Notes under the pieces: model-generated
What the model saw: the letters and a program-made list of their open reading frames with translations, nothing else
Told to the model about the DNA's origin: nothing
Databases searched by the model: none
From: a virus
Length of the DNA: 58,851 nt
IMG/VR virus record: IMGVR_UViG_3300042477_000507
Location: 1 to 58,851 of that record
Reading direction: 5' to 3' (one strand)
Translations under genes and position numbers: made by a program
In this document: one piece after another, positions 23,772-30,116 of the stretch
Position numbering within the stretch: position 1 is the first letter of the stretch
Layout: every line of letters starts with the position of its first letter

Positions 23772-23979
23772 TCTGAATTTCAGCAAGGCGAGCCTGTGCA
23801 AATCGAGAGCCGGGACCGTACTGTTCAAACAATTCGGGCCAAGCGTTCAGAATCTTTGCTTTGTTTGTAAGGTCTGCGGCGCAGTAGGCATCTGCAAGCT
23901 TTTTGCAAAAATGCCCACCGTAATGACGCATGGTTTCTGCAAACACATAATGGTCATCTGGAGTCATAGCCTTTTGCAT
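23764..23979 (-). CDS. Hypothetical helical protein (ETMRHYGGHF)
   Basis: A 71-residue helical protein with FAETMRHYGGHFCKKLADAY, AADLTNKAKILNAWPELFEQ. The pattern of a repeated helical pair is seen in uncharacterised phage proteins. It is the first gene after promoter copy 6. Confidence 0.65.
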   Translation of the reverse strand: MQKAMTPDDHYVFAETMRHYGGHFCKKLADAYCAADLTNKAKILNAWPELFEQYGPGSRFAQARLAEIQNV

Positions 23980-23998
23980 TTTCTGTAAAATAAAAAGA

Positions 23999-24061
23999 AG
24001 AGGCGGGCTTGCAAGCTTTGCCCGACCCCTCTATTGTACAAGCAATTGGCGCTGCTGTCAA
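23999..24061 (-). promoter_or_regulatory. Early promoter with +1 hairpin (copy 6)
   Basis: Minus strand: TTGACA (24056-24061), 17-base spacer, TACAAT (24033-24038), then a hairpin (GAGG..CGGGC/GCCCG..CCTC, 23999-24031) and TTCTTTTTATTTTACAGAA up to ATG 23979. Confidence 0.82.
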
Positions 24062-24065
24062 GCAT

Positions 24066-24359
24066 TTATTTGTCGTCGTCTAATTTGTAATTCATCAGCC
24101 CTGTCTCAAGAGACTGACGCAGGTTGCGAATCGCTTTCTCGATTGAAGAAAGCCCTCTCAAGACTGCGAACAAAAAATCAGGGCTAACTCTGTCATCTCG
24201 ATCAATTAACTTTTCAATTGTCGTAAATTTATTTGAGCAGTTTTGACACACGCATCTTCTTCTAACTTCATTTGATTGAGGGCGGGATTCAATAACTTTT
24301 CTTTCTGTGCTTTTACAAGTTGGGCACTGGACGCCCATTTTTAAGCTTCTGTATCTCAT
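24066..24359 (-). CDS. NrdR-type zinc-ribbon protein lacking the ATP cone
   Basis: From ATG 24359 97 residues; ATG 24338 (MGVQCPTCKS) is an alternative closer to the NrdR start. The ribbon is VQCPTCKSTERKVIESRPQS, VRRRCVCQNCSNKFTTIE: two CxxC pairs, the SRP element and FTTIE as in the NrdR zinc ribbon. The ATP-cone domain of NrdR is absent; a short helical tail with GLSSIEKAIRNLRQSLETG replaces it. NrdR represses ribonucleotide reductase genes; whether this protein does so is unknown. Confidence 0.75.
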   Translation of the reverse strand: MRYRSLKMGVQCPTCKSTERKVIESRPQSNEVRRRCVCQNCSNKFTTIEKLIDRDDRVSPDFLFAVLRGLSSIEKAIRNLRQSLETGLMNYKLDDDK

Positions 24360-24360
24360 T

Positions 24361-25257
24361 CTAAATAAATTCTTTTTCTTCATCAATTTTTGAAAGAAGT
24401 GAGGCAATTCTATCTCCTGCAAGAATTTGTTTAATTGCATCCTCTGAAGCAAGATTCATATTTTTTATTTTTTGATACAACTTATAGTATTCAACTCCAT
24501 GCTGTTCGGCAAGAACCGAAATCGAAATCTTCCTCCCATTGAATGTTACGAAAATAGAATTTGATCTTCTCCTGCAATTTTCTTTTCTTGTAGCCCAAAG
24601 CGCAAGACCTGGGGCGTAAATTTTATTACCAGCAAGAACCGCCTCTTTGTCCAATTGATGATCTTTTGAGGGTCTTGGTCCCAGGTCTTTGTAAAAGTTT
24701 GCAAACGAACCGCCATTTGCGGGATTCCAGCGATCACAAACAGAAACACCGCGCCCGCCATAAAGTTCATATGATGTGTGATCTTTGTTGTAGCATCTTT
24801 GAATCATGTTATACCAAATTCTGTATTCATCCGTCTTGGACATGCGGTGGGTTTCCTTTTCCGCGTTTGAGCATTTTCTGCATTTTTGATACCTTGAGCT
24901 AAAAAGCCTGTCAGAAGTCATTAATGACTCCGCTCCGCAATCACAAACGACCAAAAACTGTCTTTTGTAATGATTACTGCTAGATCCGCGCCTTTCCTTA
25001 ATCACGGTCCAGCTTTTAATTTTTTGTCCAATTGCGACAGTATTTTTTGTAAAGCGCAAGCCTAGGCACTTCTGGCATGAACCAGCTTCGCCGGAGGTTA
25101 AATAATAAAGGTCTATTTTTTTTCTAAATTTACATCTGCATTCAACTGGTACAACGTAAGTTCTTTTTCCACTAGGATATATTTTTAGCTCTGGACTCCC
25201 TAAAACAGTCCAGCCGCCGTAAACACTCCCAATGGGAGGCGGTAATCTTTTGGGCAT
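24361..25257 (-). CDS. Homing endonuclease-like protein
   Basis: A 298-residue protein. It starts with GSVYGGWTVL and a Cys-containing ribbon (CRCKFRKKI), with a second copy (IKSWTVIKERRG, VVCDCGAESLMTSDRLF, CRKC). The nuclease-type module follows: EYRIWYNMIQRCYN, YELYGGRGVSVCDRW, FYKDLGPRPS, HQLDKE. The C-terminal IFVTFNGRKISISVLAEQHG part resembles a NUMOD1-like DNA-binding region. It ends one base before the NrdR-like start. It is likely an invader gene in the early region. Confidence 0.82.
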   Translation of the reverse strand: MPKRLPPPIGSVYGGWTVLGSPELKIYPSGKRTYVVPVECRCKFRKKIDLYYLTSGEAGSCQKCLGLRFTKNTVAIGQKIKSWTVIKERRGSSSNHYKRQFLVVCDCGAESLMTSDRLFSSRYQKCRKCSNAEKETHRMSKTDEYRIWYNMIQRCYNKDHTSYELYGGRGVSVCDRWNPANGGSFANFYKDLGPRPSKDHQLDKEAVLAGNKIYAPGLALWATRKENCRRRSNSIFVTFNGRKISISVLAEQHGVEYYKLYQKIKNMNLASEDAIKQILAGDRIASLLSKIDEEKEFI

Positions 25258-25338
25258 CGTTCAAATCGGAGTTGGACGGTCAAGAGCCAGGAGCTGCAAC
25301 TCGCTGGCTCACCTAATTAAAGCAGGCAGGCGAGAAGG

Positions 25339-25743
25339 TTAGGCGAAATAAATTTTTCCATCATCACCTAAATACGCTTCTACCTCTGGCTGGCTTTGCG
25401 CAGCTTCTTTCAGAATTAAAGCAACCCGAGGATTCCATGAATTTTTATCAAAACCATCGCCACATCTGTTCCTGGTAAGTATGTAATCATATTCAGTTTG
25501 ATTTGGTGCCGGTTGTGCTAAATCATAAAAGTCATCAATGCAATCCCATTTGTCGCCTATTGCTGCAGTGATTTTTCCTTCTACTATTGAAATAAAACTT
25601 TGGTAATCAGTGTAAAGCTTTTTCAGTGATTCCTCTTCAAAATCCGTGATTGAATAGTTTTTATCAAGAGGCTCGTCACGATCGTCGCACTCGGTGTACA
25701 AAACAGTTTCAGCGAGCGCAATAAGAGTTGGATTCATTTTCAT
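25339..25743 (-). CDS. Conserved phage/plasmid protein (TRNRCGDGF)
   Basis: A 134-residue protein. FYDLAQPAPNQTEYDYILTR followed by NRCGDGFDKNSW and a C-terminal VEAYLGDDGKIYFA matches the common pattern DYxLTRNxxGxGF...YxGDDGKIY of uncharacterised phage and plasmid proteins. Function unknown. Confidence 0.75.
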   Translation of the reverse strand: MKMNPTLIALAETVLYTECDDRDEPLDKNYSITDFEEESLKKLYTDYQSFISIVEGKITAAIGDKWDCIDDFYDLAQPAPNQTEYDYILTRNRCGDGFDKNSWNPRVALILKEAAQSQPEVEAYLGDDGKIYFA

Positions 25744-25752
25744 GATTGACTC

Positions 25753-26061
25753 TCAGTAAAGATTACCGAGTTTGAATTCATTGAGCGCAGATTGAGCAAA
25801 TCTAAAGGCGATAATAGAAATAATTTCGTTTTTGTGCGTAAAAAACAGATCTTTCTGAGTGGAATACTTGCTCCAGAAAAAAGCAAAAAACTTTGAAACA
25901 AACTGCGATGTCTCGAATAAAGCTGAGTCGTAGTAATCAGATTGTTCAACGTTTTGATAAATCCAACTCAGCGATTTCATCAATGCGTTGTATGAAATAC
26001 CATCGTGATTCTCAAGAAACAATGTGAAGTTGCCAACTTCTTGCTTAAATGATGTCTGCAT
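25753..26061 (-). CDS. Hypothetical aromatic-rich protein
   Basis: From ATG 26061 102 residues, rich in Phe and Tyr (FVSKFFAFFWSKYSTQKDLF). Not recognised. It is the first gene after promoter copy 7, and its leader reads CAGAGATTTC before ATG. Confidence 0.6.
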   Translation of the reverse strand: MQTSFKQEVGNFTLFLENHDGISYNALMKSLSWIYQNVEQSDYYDSALFETSQFVSKFFAFFWSKYSTQKDLFFTHKNEIISIIAFRFAQSALNEFKLGNLY

Positions 26062-26078
26062 GAAATCTCTGAAGTAAT

Positions 26079-26140
26079 AAAAAAGACCGCCCTGCGTTGA
26101 GCGGTCTTTGCATTGTAGCGCGTTGCTCACTACTTGTCAA
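26079..26140 (-). promoter_or_regulatory. Early promoter with terminator-like +1 hairpin (copy 7)
   Basis: Minus strand: TTGACA (26135-26140), 17-base spacer, TACAAT (26112-26117). Its first transcribed bases form AAGACCGC/GCGGTCTT followed by TTTTTT (26079-26109), which is a perfect intrinsic terminator by shape. Confidence 0.85.
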
Positions 26141-26448
26141 GCATTTATTTGTTCAGCTTTTTCGCAAATCTGCTTGTATGTGATAGCTCGCATGTCGTCG
26201 TCAAATCCTTCTGCTTCAAGAATTTTCTCGCGCAGTTCAGAAAGAAGCTCAACATGCTTCATGATTACATCAGCCTTGAAAGCAAGCGCTGAGTAAATCT
26301 CTCGACTAACCCACGGCGCAAAAAATGCAGCAACCTGCGCTCTTCTTTTTTCTTTTTTCAGTGTTTCAACGCAATGCTCCATTTGCATAAACAAACCCTG
26401 CATTAAAGCATTGAGTTCGTGCAGATAAAGTTCGGACTGTAGTTTCAT
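26137..26448 (-). CDS. Hypothetical helical protein
   Basis: A 103-residue all-helical protein (YLHELNALMQGLFMQMEHCV, IMKHVELLSELREKILEAEG). Not recognised. Its stop overlaps the -35 element of promoter copy 7. Confidence 0.65.
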   Translation of the reverse strand: MKLQSELYLHELNALMQGLFMQMEHCVETLKKEKRRAQVAAFFAPWVSREIYSALAFKADVIMKHVELLSELREKILEAEGFDDDMRAITYKQICEKAEQINA

Positions 26449-26450
26449 AA

Positions 26451-26909
26451 TCAGTTCAGGAATTGATTAGCTTTTCCGCTGAATACCAAATCCAGCACGC
26501 CACCAAAAGTAGCAGGAGTGACATTGTAATCATACTTCCCAAAACCCTTAGTAATGAAATAAAACTTTGACGTAGCTCGCGCAATCTTGCTTTGCATTTC
26601 GCCGAGACGATCATTTTTTAGAAAGCGCATCATGTGAACTTCGGCGACAGAAAGCTCGTACTCTGATTCTTCTTGTCTGTACTTTTCATAAAGCTTGCAA
26701 TACAGGGGAAGAAAGTTGCTACCCATCTCTGAAATAATCCAGAGACGGGTATCACCTGGGCGCATCTTGTTAATTATCTTTTTATCATGAACAGCAACAT
26801 CTGTCCAGTTGTGTTTTACAACGCTGTCCGCTTCATAACACATCCATTCATGCAATGTTAAATTACGCAGATTGCGCTTAACGCTTTCTTGTCTTGAAAT
26901 AATTTGCAT
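26451..26909 (-). CDS. Hypothetical protein
   Basis: A 152-residue mixed protein (QESVKRNLRNLTLHEWMCYE, YKLYEKYRQ-like helix, ATFGGVLDLVFSGKANQFLN). Not recognised. It is the first gene downstream of the promoter at 26934-26962. Confidence 0.65.
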   Translation of the reverse strand: MQIISRQESVKRNLRNLTLHEWMCYEADSVVKHNWTDVAVHDKKIINKMRPGDTRLWIISEMGSNFLPLYCKLYEKYRQEESEYELSVAEVHMMRFLKNDRLGEMQSKIARATSKFYFITKGFGKYDYNVTPATFGGVLDLVFSGKANQFLN

Positions 26910-26933
26910 GAGCTGTTGTGATTGAACTTACGG

Positions 26934-26962
26934 AGTATAGCGCATTGCAAGTAGCATGTCAA
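26934..26962 (-). promoter_or_regulatory. Early promoter without hairpin (copy 8)
   Basis: Minus strand: TTGACA (26957-26962), 17-base spacer, TATACT (26934-26939), with the same upstream ATAAATGCT-like flank as the other copies (AGATAAATGC). No stem-loop follows; the leader is about 18 bases. Confidence 0.8.
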
Positions 26963-26982
26963 GCATTTATCTTGCATGTAGC

Positions 26983-27543
26983 TCAGATGAATGTAACATC
27001 TAAATCAGGGTAGATCTTTTTGTTTGCAAGTCTAGGCAAGATCTTTCTTGCTTCCGCATAAGGTAAAAACGGCTCACTTCTCACAAAACCCATGCCTGAA
27101 TACGGAGCCACCCATTTAGCAACACTGTTCGCAACATAAATTCTAGGAAACTCCTCAAAGCTTCCAATCCAGATGCAGCCCTCATCTATTGGGGTCTGCG
27201 AGTTAAATCTCGTGCGCACAAATGGAAGAAATGCGCCCTCAGGCAATGCACTCTCATCGTAACTTGTATAAACTCCACCCCATGCACGCATCTGAAGTTG
27301 AAAGTATCTGTCTGTAAACAAACCTGCAATCTCAAATTCTTTCATCGCATTGTTCTCAACTTCTTCAAGCGACTCATAGATATCTTTGAATCTAGTCGTG
27401 TATGATTTGTTGTTGGACAACGCTTCTCTGCATAGATGCAATCTCTTTTTCACCTGACTCGCCGTTATTAAAAGCTCGCCGCGTTCTGAGTATTTCGCAA
27501 CAAATCTCTTCGCTACTTTTCGCGTCATACCTTTCGACTTCAC
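26983..27543 (-). CDS. Hypothetical protein
   Basis: A 186-residue protein with KSKGMTRKVAKRFVAKYSER, a TASQVKKRLHLCREAL helix and a beta-rich C-terminal half (LQMRAWGGVYTSYDES, CIWIGSFEEFPRIYVANSVA). The first 50 codons overlap the end of the upstream gene in another frame. Not recognised. Confidence 0.65.
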   Translation of the reverse strand: MKSKGMTRKVAKRFVAKYSERGELLITASQVKKRLHLCREALSNNKSYTTRFKDIYESLEEVENNAMKEFEIAGLFTDRYFQLQMRAWGGVYTSYDESALPEGAFLPFVRTRFNSQTPIDEGCIWIGSFEEFPRIYVANSVAKWVAPYSGMGFVRSEPFLPYAEARKILPRLANKKIYPDLDVTFI

Positions 27544-27997
27544 TCATGATTGGGCGCTTGGTCACAATAAACCCTTTCAGATACTGATGAAGCCCCCAGC
27601 AATAATCCTCTACCCGTAAATTCCACAACCACTCAAGTATTTCAAATGATCTTTTTCTGCACCAATACCAATAAGAACGAAACTTTTCAGCATCTTCTTT
27701 TTTAGAGATCTGCGCAACATAAAAAGTTTCTTGACACAAAAACTCTTTTACTTCGGGCGCCCCAATGCGAGTTATGCAGTAATAATTCCACCAACGATAC
27801 TTAAGTTTCACGTGCGCCTTCAAAACTTGAAAATAAAATCTGCGTCGCATGACGTACAATGATCTCTGTTTCCATTCGATAGAAACATAGTTATTTATTT
27901 TCTCTCGCTGAAATGAATGCCCCTGGGGGCGCAGGAGAATTCCGTGCTTAAACGCTGACTTCGTAGCCTTGGGCACAAATTTCTTGCCGTCACGCAA
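27392..27997 (-). CDS. Hypothetical basic protein, start uncertain
   Basis: The frame from TTG 27997 gives 201 residues, and ATG 27850 (MRRRFYFQVLKAHVKLKYRW) gives 152. It is rich in Trp, Tyr, Arg and Cys (KFRSYWYWCRKRSFEILEWL). Its last 50 codons overlap the next gene out of frame by 152 bases. Not recognised. Confidence 0.5.
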   Translation of the reverse strand: MRDGKKFVPKATKSAFKHGILLRPQGHSFQREKINNYVSIEWKQRSLYVMRRRFYFQVLKAHVKLKYRWWNYYCITRIGAPEVKEFLCQETFYVAQISKKEDAEKFRSYWYWCRKRSFEILEWLWNLRVEDYCWGLHQYLKGFIVTKRPIMSEVERYDAKSSEEICCEILRTRRAFNNGESGEKEIASMQRSVVQQQIIHD

Positions 27998-28014
27998 GAT
28001 TGTAAGTTACAATC
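27998..28014. promoter_or_regulatory. 17-bp operator-like palindrome between divergent blocks
   Basis: A perfect palindrome GATTGTAA-G-TTACAATC lies between the leftward and rightward blocks. Its right half contains a TACAAT -10 with TTGCCG 18 bases upstream, reading right into the 28041 gene. A repressor binding here could control the divergent units; this is inferred. Confidence 0.6.
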
Positions 28015-28040
28015 GTCGCAAGCTTTAGGAGCTTCATGTC

Positions 28041-28214
28041 GTGCTTCCCTTCTTCTTCTGCGTGATTCTGCCCGATGAGACGGGCGGTGAGCAAATCATT
28101 TCTGGCCGTCTCATGCAACAAAGCATCTCAGAAGCAATCAGGGCAGTCGAGGATCTCTACCCGGCGGCACTAGAAATCAGGGTCTACAAACAGAAAGCCC
28201 TGCAGCCGCTTTGA
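28041..28214 (+). CDS. Small hypothetical protein, GTG start
   Basis: A 57-residue frame from GTG 28041, nine bases after a strong AGGAG. It reads PDETGGEQIISGRLMQQSIS, EAIRAVEDLYPAALEIRVYK after a short N-terminus. The pattern is alpha/beta and not assigned. Its stop overlaps the next start (TTGA). Confidence 0.6.
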   Translation: MLPFFFCVILPDETGGEQIISGRLMQQSISEAIRAVEDLYPAALEIRVYKQKALQPL

Positions 28215-28480
28215 ACTTCCCCGCAAGCGACGAAGAAAAAATGCTCGTGCATCAAACAATGCGCGAGCTAAAACAATCTCTTGCAAAATCAGCGCAACTT
28301 GCTGAGCATCTAATTGATTTGCTTGACGACAACTTTCTTGCAATTACAGCAGAGTACAGAAAAGAACTTTTTCCGAACGTTGACAGAATTAGCTCTGCGT
28401 TGTGGAAACTAAACCTGCGCTTTTTCAAAACACTGACTCAGAAGGAAAGAATCATTGCAAGCAATGAACAAAGCAAATGA
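28211..28480 (+). CDS. Hypothetical helical protein
   Basis: An 89-residue helical protein (TMRELKQSLAKSAQLAEHLI, LLDDNFLAITAEYRKEL). The TTG start at 28211 couples to the previous stop; ATG 28241 is the alternative. Function unknown. Confidence 0.6.
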   Translation: MNFPASDEEKMLVHQTMRELKQSLAKSAQLAEHLIDLLDDNFLAITAEYRKELFPNVDRISSALWKLNLRFFKTLTQKERIIASNEQSK

Positions 28481-28511
28481 ATCACAAATGCTGTCGATAC
28501 GCTGACTTGTA

Positions 28512-28540
28512 TTGACAGACGAAACCCAATACGTTACACT
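28512..28540 (+). promoter_or_regulatory. Rightward sigma70 promoter
   Basis: TTGACA (28512-28517), 17-base spacer, TACACT (28535-28540), 27 bases before ATG 28568. It is the same promoter type as the leftward copies but without hairpin. Confidence 0.75.
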
Positions 28541-28567
28541 TAAGAGGTTCTATGCAAAAACCCTGTC

Positions 28568-28810
28568 ATGGCTAGACGCGAGAGACTGAGATTCAGGCCC
28601 GGAGACCTCGTGTTCGCCCGCTTCCATGGGGAGGAGGAGTTTGAAATCATTGAAGAGGTAAAATGTGATTCATCTTTTCCACACTTCAAATGCAAAACCT
28701 GGGGCGGGCGTAGGCATGATTACTGGGTGTTCCCACAAATCCATCTTTCTTCTAAATCAATTCAAACGTTGATTCAGGAAGCAAATCGCAAACAACTCTC
28801 TCTCATCTGA
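28568..28810 (+). CDS. Hypothetical beta-rich protein
   Basis: An 80-residue protein: RRERLRFRPGDLVFARFHGE then EEFEIIEEVKCD and WGGRRHDYWVFPQIHLSS. The RPGDLVFARFxGE pattern resembles small SH3-like barrels. Function unknown. Confidence 0.65.
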   Translation: MARRERLRFRPGDLVFARFHGEEEFEIIEEVKCDSSFPHFKCKTWGGRRHDYWVFPQIHLSSKSIQTLIQEANRKQLSLI

Positions 28811-28819
28811 TTCAGAAAC

Positions 28820-29206
28820 ATGGCAACATTTCTTTCTCGTCGGGAAGCTCAGGAACGTGCGCGTCAAGAAAAAGAGCAAAAACGGCAAAACAAACTACGT
28901 CATAAAGATTTGATGTGGGCGGCTAAGCGACGCTATCTTGATGATAGCGAATGGTATGAGCTTTTTGTTCTTGATCGCACGTTTGGGCAGTGGGGTCCAG
29001 AGCAAGCGGAATATGAATTTGGGGTGCTTTCAGAATTGCGTGAATTTTTTGCACGTCACGCAGTTGGAAGCAAGTGCCCGCACATGAACGCTCTAGAAAA
29101 ACACTTGGCACTACACGCAGAAAAAGAAAACACTGAAGTCAAGCAAAAAAGCAAGAAGCTTGTTTGCGCACATCCCAGTGAAAAGAAACTTGCAAAAGCA
29201 AAATGA
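28820..29206 (+). CDS. Hypothetical basic protein
   Basis: A 128-residue protein with a very basic helical start (SRREAQERARQEKEQKRQNK) and a Lys-rich tail (KQKSKKLVCAHPSEKKLAKA). It is likely nucleic acid-binding by charge, but is not recognised. Confidence 0.65.
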   Translation: MATFLSRREAQERARQEKEQKRQNKLRHKDLMWAAKRRYLDDSEWYELFVLDRTFGQWGPEQAEYEFGVLSELREFFARHAVGSKCPHMNALEKHLALHAEKENTEVKQKSKKLVCAHPSEKKLAKAK

Positions 29207-29454
29207 CAAAACGCAATCAAGAAAAGAGCGACTTTCCAACAGGAACTCGCACAATCATCCTTGAAGACCTTGACGAAGATACTTGGTTTCACTTGCTTGC
29301 AACAATTGATGCGCGCATTTTTCATTTTGAAACTCGACTTCGTGAGGCAGAGAAATTCAATGATCCAGACAACGTGATCTGGCACTACAAGTGGACAATC
29401 GAAATGCACAAGAAAATCAAAGAGACAATGCGCAAGCAAATTTGGCAGCAATAG
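29203..29454 (+). CDS. Hypothetical helical protein
   Basis: An 83-residue protein with TRTIILEDLDEDTWFHLLAT and a long helix ARIFHFETRLREAEKFNDPD. It overlaps the preceding gene by ATGA. Function unknown. Confidence 0.65.
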   Translation: MTKRNQEKSDFPTGTRTIILEDLDEDTWFHLLATIDARIFHFETRLREAEKFNDPDNVIWHYKWTIEMHKKIKETMRKQIWQQ

Positions 29455-29520
29455 CCTTGGGAGCTTGCATGGCCTAAACAACAGACGACGTACAAAGTCA
29501 AGGGGCTATGTGCCACTTTG

Positions 29521-29538
29521 CACTTAACTGCTTAAGTG
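29521..29538. repeat. Inverted repeat between small gene units
   Basis: A perfect stem CACTTAA-CTGC-TTAAGTG lies in the 130-base gap before the 29588 gene, flanked further out by AAGGGG and CCCCTC. No T-run follows, so it is more likely an operator or RNA hairpin than a terminator. I see nothing else in the gap. Confidence 0.4.
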
Positions 29539-29587
29539 TCACTAGTACACCGGCAAGTTATTTTGCACACCGACCCCTCTCTGCTCT

Positions 29588-29920
29588 ATGCACTTGACCG
29601 AAGCGCTTGCAAAGTCTCTCGCACGCGCTGTCCATCTCAGACACAGCATCATCACGCGACGCGATGAACACAAAAAACGAGTTCAAGAGCTTACAAGCAA
29701 AAGATCAGCGCTTTACATAAAAGCAACTGACTACCTGGAAGATTCACCAGCGATGAGTGAATTTCACAGACAACTTGATTTGCTCGACAAACAAGAGTTT
29801 GAGCTTCACGACGAATTCAAAAAGTTTCTCAGAAAAACAGATGACGAACTCACAGTCACAATCGGCGAGATTGTACGAGAAAAGTTTGGACCCGATTGGG
29901 ATTTCAATTCAGCTATCTGA
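29588..29920 (+). CDS. Hypothetical coiled-coil protein
   Basis: A 110-residue, mostly helical and charged protein (TRRDEHKKRVQELTSKRSAL, RQLDLLDKQEFELHDEFKKF). Possibly a coiled coil. Function unknown; it precedes the replication genes. Confidence 0.65.
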   Translation: MHLTEALAKSLARAVHLRHSIITRRDEHKKRVQELTSKRSALYIKATDYLEDSPAMSEFHRQLDLLDKQEFELHDEFKKFLRKTDDELTVTIGEIVREKFGPDWDFNSAI

Positions 29921-29933
29921 ACTTGCGCCGGTA

Positions 29934-30116
29934 ATGAATTTACGACAGGCGCAAAAAGCAAATGAGCTGCAATCATTTATTTCACAATTAGCGATCAGTA
30001 AGCTTCGCGCAGCAGATAAGGGCGACAGAAATAAATATGACACAATAGAGAAACAGCAAATTCAAGCTGCGCTAGCTGCTTTGCAAATTATTCAGGAGGT
30101 TGAAAATGCTATCTGA
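29934..30116 (+). CDS. Small helical protein upstream of the replication gene
   Basis: A 60-residue protein from ATG 29934 (MNLRQAQKANELQSFISQLA), helical. It overlaps the next gene by 11 bases, so it is translationally coupled to the initiator. Function unknown. Confidence 0.6.
   Translation: MNLRQAQKANELQSFISQLAISKLRAADKGDRNKYDTIEKQQIQAALAALQIIQEVENAI

Noticed and set aside
25258-25300. tRNA T-arm-like sequence (GTTCAAATC) and nearby inverted repeat
   Set aside because: No cloverleaf could be built around it; the GAGCCAG/CTGGCTC pair lacks a U-run and is weak.
29056-29481. 141-codon minus-strand Cys/Phe-rich frame
   Set aside because: Antisense of two coupled plus-strand genes; composition typical of the complement of Lys/Glu-rich coding DNA.
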